The notes under the pieces are model-generated. The model worked only from the letters and a program-made list of their open reading frames with translations, did no database searches and was not told the DNA's origin. 64,000 nucleotides of DNA from Dokdonella immobilis (GTDB taxonomy: Bacteria > Pseudomonadota > Gammaproteobacteria > Xanthomonadales > Rhodanobacteraceae), in contig NZ_FOVF01000003.1 of the NCBI RefSeq assembly GCF_900115085.1, positions 124,001-188,000 on the forward strand, written 5' to 3'. The translations under genes were made by a program, and so were the position numbers. Below are positions 29,001-36,902 of the stretch, piece after piece (position 1 is the stretch's first letter; each line of letters starts with the position of its first letter).

Positions 29001-29471
29001 GTGATCGCCGATGCGCCCTTGAACGAGGAGTCCATCCAGTTGACTGCACCATCCTTGCGTGCGGACGTGATGAGCGACTATGCAAGCCAGGGCTTCACCC
29101 TGCGCCGGCATCCGCTGGCCCTGGTCCGCGACGCCCTCGACGCGCGACGCATGCTGCGCGCCCGCGATGTGCTCGGCAGCCGCAACGGCCGCCGCGTGCG
29201 TTGTGCCGGCCTGGTCACCGTACGCCAGCGTCCCGGCACGGCCAAGGGTGTCACCTTCGTCACCCTCGAGGACGAGACCGGCATCCTCAACATCATCGTC
29301 TGGGCGGCCCTGGCCAGCAGCCAGCGCCGCGTGCTGATCGAAAGCGCCGTACTCGGGGTCGAAGGCGAACTGCAATCGAGCGAAGGCGTGCAGCACGTGA
29401 TCGCCCACCGCCTGCTCAATCTCGATGCCCTGCTGCCCGAACTCGGCGCGCAGTCGCGTGATTTCCATTGA
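26085..29471 (+). CDS. dnaE2: Error-prone DNA polymerase DnaE2 (ImuC)
   Basis: A C-family polymerase alpha subunit that copies damaged DNA together with ImuB. The 1128 residues include an N-terminal PHP domain (AELHALSNFSFQRGAS, ITDECSLAGIVRAL), the palm with PPDIDVDFEHERREEV, the fingers (HVGGFVISEHPLHTLVPV and VFQIESRAQMSMLPRL), helix-hairpin-helix sequence, and an OB fold near the C-terminus (VTFVTLEDETGILNIIVW). Residues 172-207 are three tandem 12-residue units starting LPQAGEG, produced by an in-frame REP-like DNA repeat in the PHP linker. The frame remains open on both sides, so the enzyme is probably functional with a longer linker. The ATG at 26085 overlaps the end of imuB. Confidence 0.96.
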   Translation: MVCLNPPRYAELHALSNFSFQRGASSADELFERAADLGYDALAITDECSLAGIVRALEASEASGVPLIVGTEINLDDGPKLVLLASTQAAYAELCRIITLGRRRSAKGEYQLGRADLESLHEDVLVLWAPAGLAVGASSQKACVVDRPAQDARKIHALRSAWTPSSACRHLLPQAGEGKMKCVLPQAGEGKGKCVLPQAGEEGTGRVLAPARDDHDPADATAAWIAGHFGGRSWIAVELHRGSDDAGALARLQALGQRHGLPLVASGDVHMHVRGRRALQDALTAIRLGCTVAEAGHALFPNGERHLRRIEDLVSIYPPALIEETAHVAARCRFNLRRIHYVYPHELVPQGMRAIDHLRALTLAGACRRWPQGIPASVSRQLEHEFVLIERLGYEHFFLTVEDIVRWARAQRPPILCQGRGSSANSAVCYCLGITAVDPEHGNLLFERFLSIERDEPPDIDVDFEHERREEVIQYVFNKYGRTRAALAATVIRYRGKSAARDIGRVLGLAEDQLDQLSQAYAHTSEDLPIAESLRERGFDPQAPVMRRVVGLVAQLRGFPRHLSQHVGGFVISEHPLHTLVPVENAAMADRTIIQWDKDDLESLKLLKVDCLALGMLTCLRKCFDLVRRHEGRDLELATVPQDDADTYAMIRAADTVGVFQIESRAQMSMLPRLRPAVFYDLVVQVAIVRPGPIQGGMVHPYLRRRQNLEAIDYPQSASERATGKGESRVRVVLERTLGVPIFQEQVMKLVEVVAGFTPGQADELRRAMAAWKRKGGLEPFRERIRDGMLGLGYEESYFERIFEQIKGFGDYGFPESHSASFALLAYASSWLKCHYPAAFTCALLNSLPMGFYGPAQLIRDAQRHGVRVLPVDVTISMWDCTLEDSTETRSGRAHALRLGFSRISGLSEATARRIVEARNTQAFRDIADLVHRAGLNAGERARLADADALRSLSGHRHQARWDSAGVEPPIAVIADAPLNEESIQLTAPSLRADVMSDYASQGFTLRRHPLALVRDALDARRMLRARDVLGSRNGRRVRCAGLVTVRQRPGTAKGVTFVTLEDETGILNIIVWAALASSQRRVLIESAVLGVEGELQSSEGVQHVIAHRLLNLDALLPELGAQSRDFH
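26595..26691. repeat. Triplicated 36-bp REP-like palindrome inside dnaE2
   Basis: CTTCTCCCGC-AA-GCGGGAGAAG (26595-26616) is a perfect ten-base palindrome. The CTCCCGCAAGCGGGAG core recurs at 26634 and 26670, a period of exactly 36 bases, with the third copy altered to CGGGGGAAG. The flank CCCTCATCCGCCTGTCGGCA before the first copy looks like the head of the same kind of interspersed repeat. Because 36 is divisible by three, the copies keep the dnaE2 frame. Such CTCCCGC..GCGGGAG palindromes are common intergenic REP elements in gammaproteobacteria. Confidence 0.92.
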
Positions 29472-29478
29472 TCATACG

Positions 29479-29499
29479 GCGATGCGCGGAGCGCATCGC
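29479..29499. terminator. Hairpin after dnaE2
   Basis: GCGATGCGC (29479-29487) and GCGCATCGC (29491-29499) form a nine-base perfect stem with a GGA loop, eight bases after the dnaE2 stop. No T-run follows, so it may be a pause or processing site rather than a full terminator. Confidence 0.4.
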
Positions 29500-29643
29500 A
29501 CACATCGGCGTGCCGCTACCCCGTGCCCGCATAAAGCCAGAAACGGAACCGGACCAGGCCACCCGGCAAGCCGATTCTCTGCATCAACCGGCAAGCAGGA
29601 CAACGAGCCGGCCCCCTTCCCCGGAAACCCACGAGTACCCGCG

Positions 29644-29922
29644 ATGAAATTCCTGTTGACGCTTGCCCTGATCATCCCCTGCCTGGCCAACGCCGAAGGC
29701 ACCTCGTTGCGCAAGCCCTGCGACGAACTGAAATCCGAAATCGCCGCCAGGATCGAACACAACGGCGTGCGCGCCTATTCGCTCGAAGTCATCGCCGCCG
29801 ACACGGAGTCCGACGCGAAGATCGTCGGCAGCTGCAACGGCGGCACACAGCGCATCGCCTACCGCCGCGGCGAATCTTCAGCTTCGGCGCCGACCCGGCA
29901 GGTTGCCACCGCCCTTCACTGA
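29644..29922 (+). CDS. DUF1161 family secreted protein
   Basis: A 92-residue periplasmic protein. The signal peptide MKFLLTLALIIPCLANA is followed by the DUF1161 core: CDELKSEIAARIEHNGVRAY, then LEVI and VGSCNGGTQRIAYRRG, with two conserved cysteines likely forming a disulfide. The family has no known function and is common in Pseudomonas and Xanthomonas. The ATG at 29644 begins the signal peptide. The frame is open upstream but has no signal-like sequence there. It is convergent with the aminotransferase gene, with a hairpin between them. Confidence 0.87.
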   Translation: MKFLLTLALIIPCLANAEGTSLRKPCDELKSEIAARIEHNGVRAYSLEVIAADTESDAKIVGSCNGGTQRIAYRRGESSASAPTRQVATALH

Positions 29923-29944
29923 CCCCACGAGGAGGTGATCGATC

Positions 29945-29969
29945 GTCCCGGCCCGATCCTGGCCGGGAC
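29945..29969. terminator. Hairpin between convergent genes
   Basis: GTCCCGGCC (29945-29953) pairs exactly with GGCCGGGAC (29961-29969) across a seven-base loop. It lies between the ends of the DUF1161 gene and the convergent aminotransferase gene. T-runs are poor (TTCCCC on the plus side), so strength is uncertain. Confidence 0.5.
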
Positions 29970-29977
29970 TTCCCCTG

Positions 29978-31102
29978 TCAGGCCGCCTTGCGGGCCAGGC
30001 AGACGGCGAGCGCTTCGACCACGCGGTCGACACTCTGCGGGTTGCTTCCGGCTCCCATCAGGCCGATCCGCCAGATCTTGCCGGCCAGCTCACCGAGGCC
30101 GGCGCCGATCTCGATGCCGAATTCGCTGAGCAGGCGCTTGCGGATCGCGGCCTCGTCGACCCCGTCCGGTACCTTGACCGCGTTAAGCTGCGGCAGTCGC
30201 GATTTCTCTGCGACCAGCAGCTCGAGCCCAATCGACTCGAGTCCGGCCTTGAGGCGCAGATGATTCTCGCGATGCCGCGCAAAGGCCGCATCGAGACCTT
30301 CTTCCTGCAGGATCAACAAGGCTTCGTGCAGCGCATAGAGCATGTTGATCGGCGCGGTATGGTGATAGGCACGCGCGCCGCTGCCCTGCCAGTAACCCAT
30401 GACCAGGCTGAGGTCGAGGAACCAGCTCTGCACCGGCGTCTTTCGCGCCTTCAGGGCGACCACGGCTTTTTCGCTGAAGCTCAGTGGCGACAATCCGGGC
30501 GGTGCCGACAGGCATTTCTGCGATCCCGAATAGACCGCATCGGCGCCCCAGGCGTCGGTACGTAGAGGTATGCCGCCGAGGCTGGTCACCGCATCGACGA
30601 TGCTGAGCGCGCCGTGGTCGCGAGCCAGCCGGCACAGCGCCTGCGCATCCGATTCGACACCGGTCGAGGTTTCGGCGTGGACGAAGGCCAGGGCCTTGGT
30701 GCCCGGATGTGCCTTCAATGCCGCATCGACCTTTTCGAGGTCGACCGGGGTACCGAAGGCATCATTGACCATGACCGGAGTGGCCCCGATGCGCACGACG
30801 TTTTCGCGCATGCGGCCGCCGAAGACACCGTTCTGGCAGACCACGACCGTGTCGCCCGGTTCGACGAGATTGACGAAGGCCGCTTCCATGCCGGCCGAGC
30901 CCGGTGCCGAAATCGGCACGGTCAGCGCGTTGCGCGTCTGCATGGCAAAACGCAACAGCTCCTTCAGTTCGTCCATCATGCCGACGAAGCGCGGGTCGAG
31001 ATGGCCGATGGTCGGTCGCGCCATGGCATTGAGCACGCGCCGCGAGACCGGCGATGGACCGGGGCCAAGCAGGAGGACGTCAGGGGGTTGGAAACTGGCC
31101 AT
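29978..31102 (-). CDS. Class V aminotransferase, alanine-glyoxylate / serine-pyruvate type
   Basis: A 374-residue PLP enzyme. The start LLLGPGPSPVSRRVLNAMAR and the segment PTIGHLDPRF are typical of alanine-glyoxylate aminotransferase. SAPGSAGMEAAFVNLVEPGD and HAETSTGV bind PLP phosphate and ring, and the Schiff-base lysine is in SGSQKCLSAPPGLS. The C-terminus IWRIGLMGAGSNPQSVDRVV matches the family. It likely transaminates glyoxylate or hydroxypyruvate with alanine or serine. GAGAAGG precedes the ATG at 31102. Its first 23 bases overlap the end of the FAD monooxygenase gene, so the two are translationally linked. Confidence 0.92.
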   Translation of the reverse strand: MASFQPPDVLLLGPGPSPVSRRVLNAMARPTIGHLDPRFVGMMDELKELLRFAMQTRNALTVPISAPGSAGMEAAFVNLVEPGDTVVVCQNGVFGGRMRENVVRIGATPVMVNDAFGTPVDLEKVDAALKAHPGTKALAFVHAETSTGVESDAQALCRLARDHGALSIVDAVTSLGGIPLRTDAWGADAVYSGSQKCLSAPPGLSPLSFSEKAVVALKARKTPVQSWFLDLSLVMGYWQGSGARAYHHTAPINMLYALHEALLILQEEGLDAAFARHRENHLRLKAGLESIGLELLVAEKSRLPQLNAVKVPDGVDEAAIRKRLLSEFGIEIGAGLGELAGKIWRIGLMGAGSNPQSVDRVVEALAVCLARKAA

Positions 31103-32402
31103 CGCCTTCTCTTCGATTCGGGACAGCCGATGAGTCTAACCGAGAGCCTGCCCGACCGGGTCTGCCGGCTTGCGTCAGGACGCCCAGGAACGGCTCGGGC
31201 AAGGCGACCTTGCCAAGCCAGCCCAACTGGGTTCCGGAGAGCACGCGCAACATCAGGCCGCGCATGCCCCAGAGTCGACCGAGGCGATGAAACGCGAGAT
31301 CGCGCAGCGCCCCGAGCGCATCGAGGTCGGACTGGAACAGCGGGGTCAGCCAGCGACTCCAGAACTGGTAGGCGCGCACATGGCGCAGGCGCACCTGCTC
31401 GTAGCCGGCGAGTGCAAGCTCGACCGAAGGAGCTTCACGCAGGGCGTCGCGCAGCGCGAGCGCGTCAAGCAGGGCCATGTTCACGCCCTGCCCCAGCTGC
31501 GGACTCATGGCGTGCGCGGCATCGCCGATCAGGGCCAGGCGATTGCGCTGCCAGCGGCGCGGAATGGCGTCGCGGTAACTGGCACGACTGAGCTGCACGG
31601 CATCGCCGATGCCGTCGAGCAAGCCACGCAGCTCGGGCCAGAGCGCCCGGATTTCATCGAGCCAAGGGGAAACACCGGCCGCCGACCATGCCTCGAAACG
31701 GCCCGTCGGAAGGCTCCAGAAGAAGCTCAGTCGCGGCGTCGGATCACCCGGGCGCGTGCCGACCGGAAGCAGTCCGACCATCTTGCGTGCCATGACATAG
31801 CGCTGTCGAAGCTCACACGGGAACGCCCAGTCGCCCTCTTCCAGCAGACACCACAAGGCGCCCCAAGGATAGGGTCTGTCCAGCTTCGGCGGACCCGCCC
31901 CGGCTCGCAGCAGCGAGGCCGATCCGTCAGCGCCGAGAACCAGATCGAACGGCCCATGGTTGCGACCTGTATCGTCCACGATGCGCCGGCCATCATCGCT
32001 GCACGAGACAATGCGGCGGGCGCAGTGGACCTGTACCTCGGCATCCAGTGCGGCGGCCAGGATCGAGAACAGCGCGCCACGCTGCATGCCGAGTCCGCAC
32101 ATGCGCGGATCGAGATTCGCATAATGCATGTCCATGACCGATCGACCCGACGGCGTTTCGCCATACAGGCGATCGACGCGGCGGCCGTGCACGAGCGCCG
32201 TTCCGAGCAGATCCATTTCCCAGAGCACGCGAAGACCGACCGGTTGCAGGAGCACCCCGGCACCGACCGGACCGAGCGAAGGCGAACGTTCGAAGACTTC
32301 GACACGGTGCCCGTCACGCGACAACAGGATCGCCGCGGCCTGCCCTGCCGTTCCGTAGCCGACGATGGCGACGTGCAGCCGGTCCGCCTGTCGCCTATGC
32401 AT
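31080..32402 (-). CDS. FAD-dependent aromatic-type monooxygenase
   Basis: A 440-residue flavoprotein of the UbiH/salicylate hydroxylase class. It begins with a Rossmann motif (VAIVGYGTAGQAAAILLSRD, with GxGxxG relaxed), has the middle DG motif in LVLGADGSASLLR, and the FAD-ribityl motif LIGDAAHAMSPQLGQGVNMA. These enzymes hydroxylate aromatic or other ring substrates using NAD(P)H and oxygen. The C-terminal 90 residues are helical and do not suggest a substrate. It follows the Cys/Met enzyme gene by 30 bases and overlaps the aminotransferase by 23, forming a small operon of unclear purpose. Confidence 0.87.
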   Translation of the reverse strand: MHRRQADRLHVAIVGYGTAGQAAAILLSRDGHRVEVFERSPSLGPVGAGVLLQPVGLRVLWEMDLLGTALVHGRRVDRLYGETPSGRSVMDMHYANLDPRMCGLGMQRGALFSILAAALDAEVQVHCARRIVSCSDDGRRIVDDTGRNHGPFDLVLGADGSASLLRAGAGPPKLDRPYPWGALWCLLEEGDWAFPCELRQRYVMARKMVGLLPVGTRPGDPTPRLSFFWSLPTGRFEAWSAAGVSPWLDEIRALWPELRGLLDGIGDAVQLSRASYRDAIPRRWQRNRLALIGDAAHAMSPQLGQGVNMALLDALALRDALREAPSVELALAGYEQVRLRHVRAYQFWSRWLTPLFQSDLDALGALRDLAFHRLGRLWGMRGLMLRVLSGTQLGWLGKVALPEPFLGVLTQAGRPGRAGSRLDSSAVPNRREGDGQFPTP

Positions 32403-32432
32403 GCGCCGATTCGGCCGGGCGCATCGCTGCCC

Positions 32433-33599
32433 TCACAGCTTGTCCAGGGCCTGGGCAAGGTCCCCGATCAGCACATCGGCGTCTTCAAGTCCGATCGAGA
32501 GGCGAACCAGGCTCAGTGGCAATCCCGCCGTCGCGCGCAGCGGAGCATCGGGGGGAAAGACGGCGCAGACCGGAAATGCGAGGGATTCGTAGCCACCCCA
32601 CGACACCGTCATCAGGAACCGCCGAAGCGCATCGCAAAAGCGCTCGACCGCGGCGACCTCATCGGTGGCAAGATCGATCGTGATCATGCCGCTGGCCCCG
32701 GATATCTGGCGTCGGGTCAGGCCGAGTTGTGGATTGTCGGTCGCGTGCGGGTGGTGGACGCGACGTATCTTCGGGTGCGCTTCGAGAAATCCGAGGACCC
32801 GCATCGTCGTCGCCGCGACCCGTTCCATGCGCACGGCCAGGGTGCGCAACCCGCGGATCAGCAACCACGCGTCGTGCGGCGAGAGGATCGCTCCAAAGGT
32901 CATGTAGGGCCCCTTGAAGACCTCCCGCAACAGCGCTTCGCTGCCGCACAGCAGGCCGGCGACGACATCGGAATGGCCATTCAGGTACTTGGTCGCCGAA
33001 TGCGCGACGAGGTCGATACCGAGCGCAATCGGAGACTGATTGAGTGGCGTGGCGAAACTGTTGTCGCAGAGCGTACGGATACCGCGCCCACGGGCGAGCC
33101 TGGCGACCGCGGCCAGATCCTGTTGCTCGTAGGTCATCGAGTTCGGACTCTCGAGCACGACCAGGCGCGTCCCGTCCGTGATCGCCTCTTCGAAGTTGCC
33201 GATATCGGTGCCATCGACGAATGTCGTGGCGACGCCGAACTTCGGCAGCAGGTCCCGCAACAGGCTTCGCGTCCAGCTGTAGGGTCGCGCCACGCAGACC
33301 ACATGATCGCCGGCACGGATGCTGGCGAACACGGCTGCGGAAATGGCCGCCGCGCCGCTGCCGAAAGCCAGGCAGTCTTCGGCCCCCTCCAGCGCCGCCA
33401 TCTTCTTGCGCAGGATGGCCACGGTCGGATTGTTGCCGCGCGTGTACAGATGCTCTGCGAACTCATCGGCGAAGCCCGTGCGCATCCTTGCTACGGTCGG
33501 ATAGGCGAAGATCGACGACTGCATGAGCGGCGGCGAGACCGCGCCGTGATAGCCCTCGCGCTCTTCGCCGAGATGATTGAGGATGTAGCTAAGGTCCAT
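32433..33599 (-). CDS. Cys/Met metabolism PLP enzyme (cystathionine gamma-synthase/lyase type)
   Basis: A 388-residue fold type I PLP enzyme. YTRGNNPTVAILRKKMAALE and CLAFGSGAAAISA are the phosphate-binding start; VVLESPNSMTYEQQDL and TLCDNSFATPLNQSPIALG contact the ring; the Schiff-base lysine is in HSATKYLNGHSDVVAG. The C-terminus SVG-like reads LVRLSIGLEDADVLIGDL. The family includes cystathionine gamma-synthase, beta-lyase, gamma-lyase and O-acetylhomoserine sulfhydrylase; sequence alone does not separate them. The start ATG at 33599 overlaps the end of the secreted-protein gene by 11 bases; a frame open to 33668 lies inside that neighbour. Confidence 0.9.
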   Translation of the reverse strand: MDLSYILNHLGEEREGYHGAVSPPLMQSSIFAYPTVARMRTGFADEFAEHLYTRGNNPTVAILRKKMAALEGAEDCLAFGSGAAAISAAVFASIRAGDHVVCVARPYSWTRSLLRDLLPKFGVATTFVDGTDIGNFEEAITDGTRLVVLESPNSMTYEQQDLAAVARLARGRGIRTLCDNSFATPLNQSPIALGIDLVAHSATKYLNGHSDVVAGLLCGSEALLREVFKGPYMTFGAILSPHDAWLLIRGLRTLAVRMERVAATTMRVLGFLEAHPKIRRVHHPHATDNPQLGLTRRQISGASGMITIDLATDEVAAVERFCDALRRFLMTVSWGGYESLAFPVCAVFPPDAPLRATAGLPLSLVRLSIGLEDADVLIGDLAQALDKL

Positions 33600-34104
33600 G
33601 GCCGCTGGCTGGCCCCTGGTCATCGACGCGCTGCAGGTGTAGACGACTGCTCTGCTCCGAGCCCGCATGCCGATAGGTCTCGATCCGGTCGAGACTGCCG
33701 TCGTCGTGGATCACGAAGCGAAGCCGGACCAGATGCGAGGCATCGGCGTCGGCGAGATTGGTCGCATCAAGGTATTCGAATACCAGATCATCGTCGCTGC
33801 CGGCCTTCAGCACGAGTCGCGGCTGGTTGCCCTGCCCGCAATAGTGGGTGGCCATGATGCGGTCGCGGTCGCGATGAAAGACCGACATCGTTTCGCCGGG
33901 CGTGCCTTCCTGCCAGGTCTCGACGAGCACCGAGCCGCGTGCGGTCGGCGCGTAGCCCAGGCGCATGGCCTGTCCGCTGTCACCGGTTGCCTGCCAATGT
34001 CCGCTCAGACTCATGAGTGTGGCGAAGGGATCCGCAGCCATAGCGGCTCCGGCCTTGGCGCAAAGGAACACGCACCCGGCCAGGGCCAGCAGGCGCAAAA
34101 TCAC
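33589..34104 (-). CDS. Secreted lipocalin-like protein of unknown function
   Basis: A 171-residue exported protein. GTG at 34104 opens a signal peptide, VILRLLALAGCVFLCAKAGA, with cleavage probably after AMA. The mature part starts ADPFATLMSLSGHWQATGDS and is all-beta, with strands such as SVLVETWQEGT, MSVFHRDRDRIMATHYC and LVLKAGSDDDLVFEYLDA. That order resembles small lipocalin or DUF-type 'sterol/THAP4-like' barrels in which a GxW motif opens the barrel. No ligand can be named. Its start overlaps the galU stop by four bases (GTGA) and its end overlaps the next gene, so it is part of the same transcript. Confidence 0.8.
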   Translation of the reverse strand: MILRLLALAGCVFLCAKAGAAMAADPFATLMSLSGHWQATGDSGQAMRLGYAPTARGSVLVETWQEGTPGETMSVFHRDRDRIMATHYCGQGNQPRLVLKAGSDDDLVFEYLDATNLADADASHLVRLRFVIHDDGSLDRIETYRHAGSEQSSRLHLQRVDDQGPASGHGP

Positions 34105-34994
34105 TGCGCCGCCCCGAGCAGGTGCCGGCGGGTTTCGGCGGCGATCTGCGGATCGTTCAGGGCCATGTGCACCGTCGCCTTGACCAACCCGAGCTTGTTG
34201 CCGCAATCGAAGCGCGTACCCTCGAAGCGATAGGCGAGGACGGGCTTCTCGTGCAGCAGGTCCTCGATCGCGTCGGTCAGCTGGATTTCACCACCGGCTC
34301 CGGGCCGGGTCTTTTCGAGCAGGCCGAAGATGCTTCCCGGCAGGACATAGCGGCCGACGATCGCCAGATTCGACGGCGCAACCTCCGGCTTGGGCTTCTC
34401 GACGACCAGGCGGATCCGTGCCGCCCGCTCCGAGATCGGCTCGGCATCGACGATTCCGTATTTCCCGGTATCGGCCTGCGGCACCTCTTCGACGGCCAGA
34501 ACGCCCGCGTCTTCGCGCATCGCCACTTCATTCATCTGGCGCAGTGCGCCGGGGCGGCCGGAACCCGGATTGCCGTTCCAGATCAGGTCGTCGGCGAGGA
34601 CCACACCGAACGGCTCGTCGCCGACCACGGGTCTCGCACAGAGCACGGCATGGCCGAGTCCAAGCGCTTCGGGCTGGGTTACGAACACGCAGCGCACGTG
34701 CTTGGGTAGGGTTCCCTGGACCAGCGCCAGCAGTTCGTCCTTGCCCGATCTGGCCAACTTGCTCTCGAGTTCGTAGGCCTTGTCGAAATAGTCGGCGATC
34801 GCGTGCTTGTAGCGATTGGTGACGAAAATCAGGGTATCCGCGCCGGCATCCACGGCCTCATCGACGGCGTACTGGATCAAGGGCCGATCGAGGACCGGCA
34901 ACATCTCCTTGGCCACGACCTTGGTCGCAGGCAGGAACCGCGTGCCGAGGCCCGCGACCGGAAAGACCACCTTGCGCAATCGTCCGTTGCTCAT
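34101..34994 (-). CDS. galU: UTP-glucose-1-phosphate uridylyltransferase
   Basis: GalU makes UDP-glucose for polysaccharides and lipopolysaccharide. The 297 residues match the bacterial enzyme. The nucleotidyltransferase signature is RKVVFPVAGLGTRFLPATK, followed by EMLPVLDRPLIQYAVDEA. Substrate contacts are in EALGLGHAVLCA, GVVLADDLIW, VVEKPKPEVAPSNLAIVGRY, and the C-terminal GTRFDCGNKLGLVKA. The ATG at 34994 follows the end of the WbpM-like gene by 21 bases with GGAGAG upstream. Its association with sugar genes fits surface polysaccharide synthesis. Confidence 0.97.
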   Translation of the reverse strand: MSNGRLRKVVFPVAGLGTRFLPATKVVAKEMLPVLDRPLIQYAVDEAVDAGADTLIFVTNRYKHAIADYFDKAYELESKLARSGKDELLALVQGTLPKHVRCVFVTQPEALGLGHAVLCARPVVGDEPFGVVLADDLIWNGNPGSGRPGALRQMNEVAMREDAGVLAVEEVPQADTGKYGIVDAEPISERAARIRLVVEKPKPEVAPSNLAIVGRYVLPGSIFGLLEKTRPGAGGEIQLTDAIEDLLHEKPVLAYRFEGTRFDCGNKLGLVKATVHMALNDPQIAAETRRHLLGAAQ

Positions 34995-35015
34995 CGAATC
35001 ACTCTCCAGCAGGGT

Positions 35016-36902
35016 TCAGGAAGGCCGCGCCGAGAATGGAATCACGGTGGCCGTGGTATCGCTGCCGCGCGCCTCGAACTCCGGCAGCAGCTGATCGAGA
35101 ATACGGCGCAACAGGACCTCGTCGAATTCCCGCACGGCCTGCTCGGCCTGCTGCATGAGCATCGTCAGCAGGCTCCAGGCCATGCTGCGCGGCTGCGCCA
35201 GGAAAATCTTCGCGTGTGTCGTCGCCTGGTAGTTCTCGAGCGGGTGAAACAGCTCCTCGAACAGCTTTTCGCCGGCCCGCAGTCCGGTAAAGGCGATCTC
35301 CACGTCGCGCCCCGGCTGCTTGCCGGCGAGCAGGATCATCTGTTCGGCCAGATAGGCGATCTTGACCGGCTCGCCCATGTCGAGGGCAAAGATCTCGCCG
35401 CCCTTGCCGAGTACGGCGGCCTGCAGGATCAACTGGCAGGCCTCGGGGATGGTCATGAAGTAGCGCGTTATTTCCGGATGGGTGACCGTGACCGGCCCAC
35501 CGGCCCTGATCTGTTCGCGGAACAGCGGAACCACCGAGCCAGCGGAATCGAGCACGTTGCCGAATCGAACCGTGATGAAGCGGGTCCTCGATTGCGCGGC
35601 GAAATTCTGGCAATAGATTTCCGCAGCGCGCTTGCAGGCACCCATGATGCTGCTCGGATTGACCGCCTTGTCGGTCGAGATCAGGACGAAGCACTCCACC
35701 CCGTGCCTGTCCGCTGCCTCGGCCACCGCGTGGGTCCCGAGCACGTTGTTGCGGAATGCCTCGCGCAATTGCTCCTGCAACAGGGGCACGTGCTTGTAGG
35801 CCGCGGCGTGGAAGACGACCTGTGGCCTGGCAAGGGAAAAGACGCGCTCGCATCCCACGGTATCCCCGCAATCGCCGATGCGCGCATCGAGCAGCAGCTC
35901 CGGAAACTCGCGACGCAATTCCTGTTCGATGCGGTAAAGGTTGTATTCGGAGAGTTCGAGGATCGTCAGCGAGGCCGCTCCGAGACGGGCGACCTGGCGG
36001 CAAAGCTCCGATCCGATCGAACCACCGCCGCCGGTAACGAGAACGCGCTTGCCGGATATGCCGGTGCGGATCGATGTCCAGTCGAGCTGGACCTGTTCGC
36101 GCCCGAGCAGGTCCTCGATGGCGACCTCCTTGAGTTCGCCGAAGCTGGAACGCCCGGCCACCACATCGGCAAGCCGCGGCATGGTGCGGAACGGCAGACC
36201 GGTCTGTTCGCAAAAGCCGACCACGCGCTGCATCTGGACGCTGGTTGCCGACGGCATCGCGATCAGCAGCATCTGGGCAGCAGTCTCGCGTGCCAGGTCC
36301 GGCAGCTGCTCGAGCGTTCCGAGAACCGGTACGCCATGGATGCGGGCGCCGCGAATCTGCGGATTGTCGTCGAGCATGCCGACCAGCCTGTAGCGGTTTT
36401 CACGGACCAGGCCACGGACCAGCGTGTCGCCGGCGCGGCCAGCGCCGAGCACGAGCACGCGCATGGCCGGCGAGCGTGACAGGAAATCGAGGCGATTGTC
36501 CTTCCAGTAGCGGTAGGCAAGGCGCGGAAAACCCAGCAGCAAGGCCAGGGTCGGCGTATAGACGAGCAGGACCGTGCGTGGCACGGTCGCCAGCCGGTTG
36601 TAGAGGAACAAGGTGACGGTGATGGCCAGCGCGCCGAGCGTGGCCGCACGCAGGATGTTCCACAGATCCGGAAGGCTGGCGAAACGCCATAGCCCCTTGT
36701 AGAGGCCGGTAATCCAGAAAATCAGGCCTTGCGATGCCAGTACGAGCAGCACTTCGGGCCCGAACAGACCAAGTTCCGGGCGCGCGCTTTCGAAGGACCA
36801 TCGAATCGACGTGATCGCGGTCCAGGCAAGCCAGACCATCGTCAGGTCGTGGACCACGACGGCGAGCCTGGGATGGATCTTTGCGATGATGCGATTGATC
36901 AT
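35016..36902 (-). CDS. WbpM/CapD-type nucleoside-diphosphate sugar 4,6-dehydratase
   Basis: A 628-residue inner-membrane enzyme. Four hydrophobic helices occupy residues 10-120. A Rossmann-like CoA-binding fold (RVLVLGAGRAGDTLVRGL) follows, then the catalytic extended SDR from about 300 (KRVLVTGGGGSIGSELCRQ). The active site has the family's Met in place of Tyr: NPSSIMGACKRAAE. Members convert UDP-GlcNAc to 4-keto-6-deoxy sugars for O-antigen or capsule. The C-terminal FIPFSARPS-like tail reads TTATVIPFSARPS. The ATG at 36902 overlaps the stop of the transferase gene (ATGA). galU follows. Confidence 0.93.
   Translation of the reverse strand: MINRIIAKIHPRLAVVVHDLTMVWLAWTAITSIRWSFESARPELGLFGPEVLLVLASQGLIFWITGLYKGLWRFASLPDLWNILRAATLGALAITVTLFLYNRLATVPRTVLLVYTPTLALLLGFPRLAYRYWKDNRLDFLSRSPAMRVLVLGAGRAGDTLVRGLVRENRYRLVGMLDDNPQIRGARIHGVPVLGTLEQLPDLARETAAQMLLIAMPSATSVQMQRVVGFCEQTGLPFRTMPRLADVVAGRSSFGELKEVAIEDLLGREQVQLDWTSIRTGISGKRVLVTGGGGSIGSELCRQVARLGAASLTILELSEYNLYRIEQELRREFPELLLDARIGDCGDTVGCERVFSLARPQVVFHAAAYKHVPLLQEQLREAFRNNVLGTHAVAEAADRHGVECFVLISTDKAVNPSSIMGACKRAAEIYCQNFAAQSRTRFITVRFGNVLDSAGSVVPLFREQIRAGGPVTVTHPEITRYFMTIPEACQLILQAAVLGKGGEIFALDMGEPVKIAYLAEQMILLAGKQPGRDVEIAFTGLRAGEKLFEELFHPLENYQATTHAKIFLAQPRSMAWSLLTMLMQQAEQAVREFDEVLLRRILDQLLPEFEARGSDTTATVIPFSARPS

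Noticed and set aside
26753-29461. Plus-strand frame of 902 codons inside dnaE2
   Set aside because: An Arg/Pro/Ala-rich frame shifted against dnaE2, whose domains are unmistakable.
31170-33857. Plus-strand frame of 895 codons
   Set aside because: Antisense to the monooxygenase and PLP enzyme genes; composition is that of a shadow.
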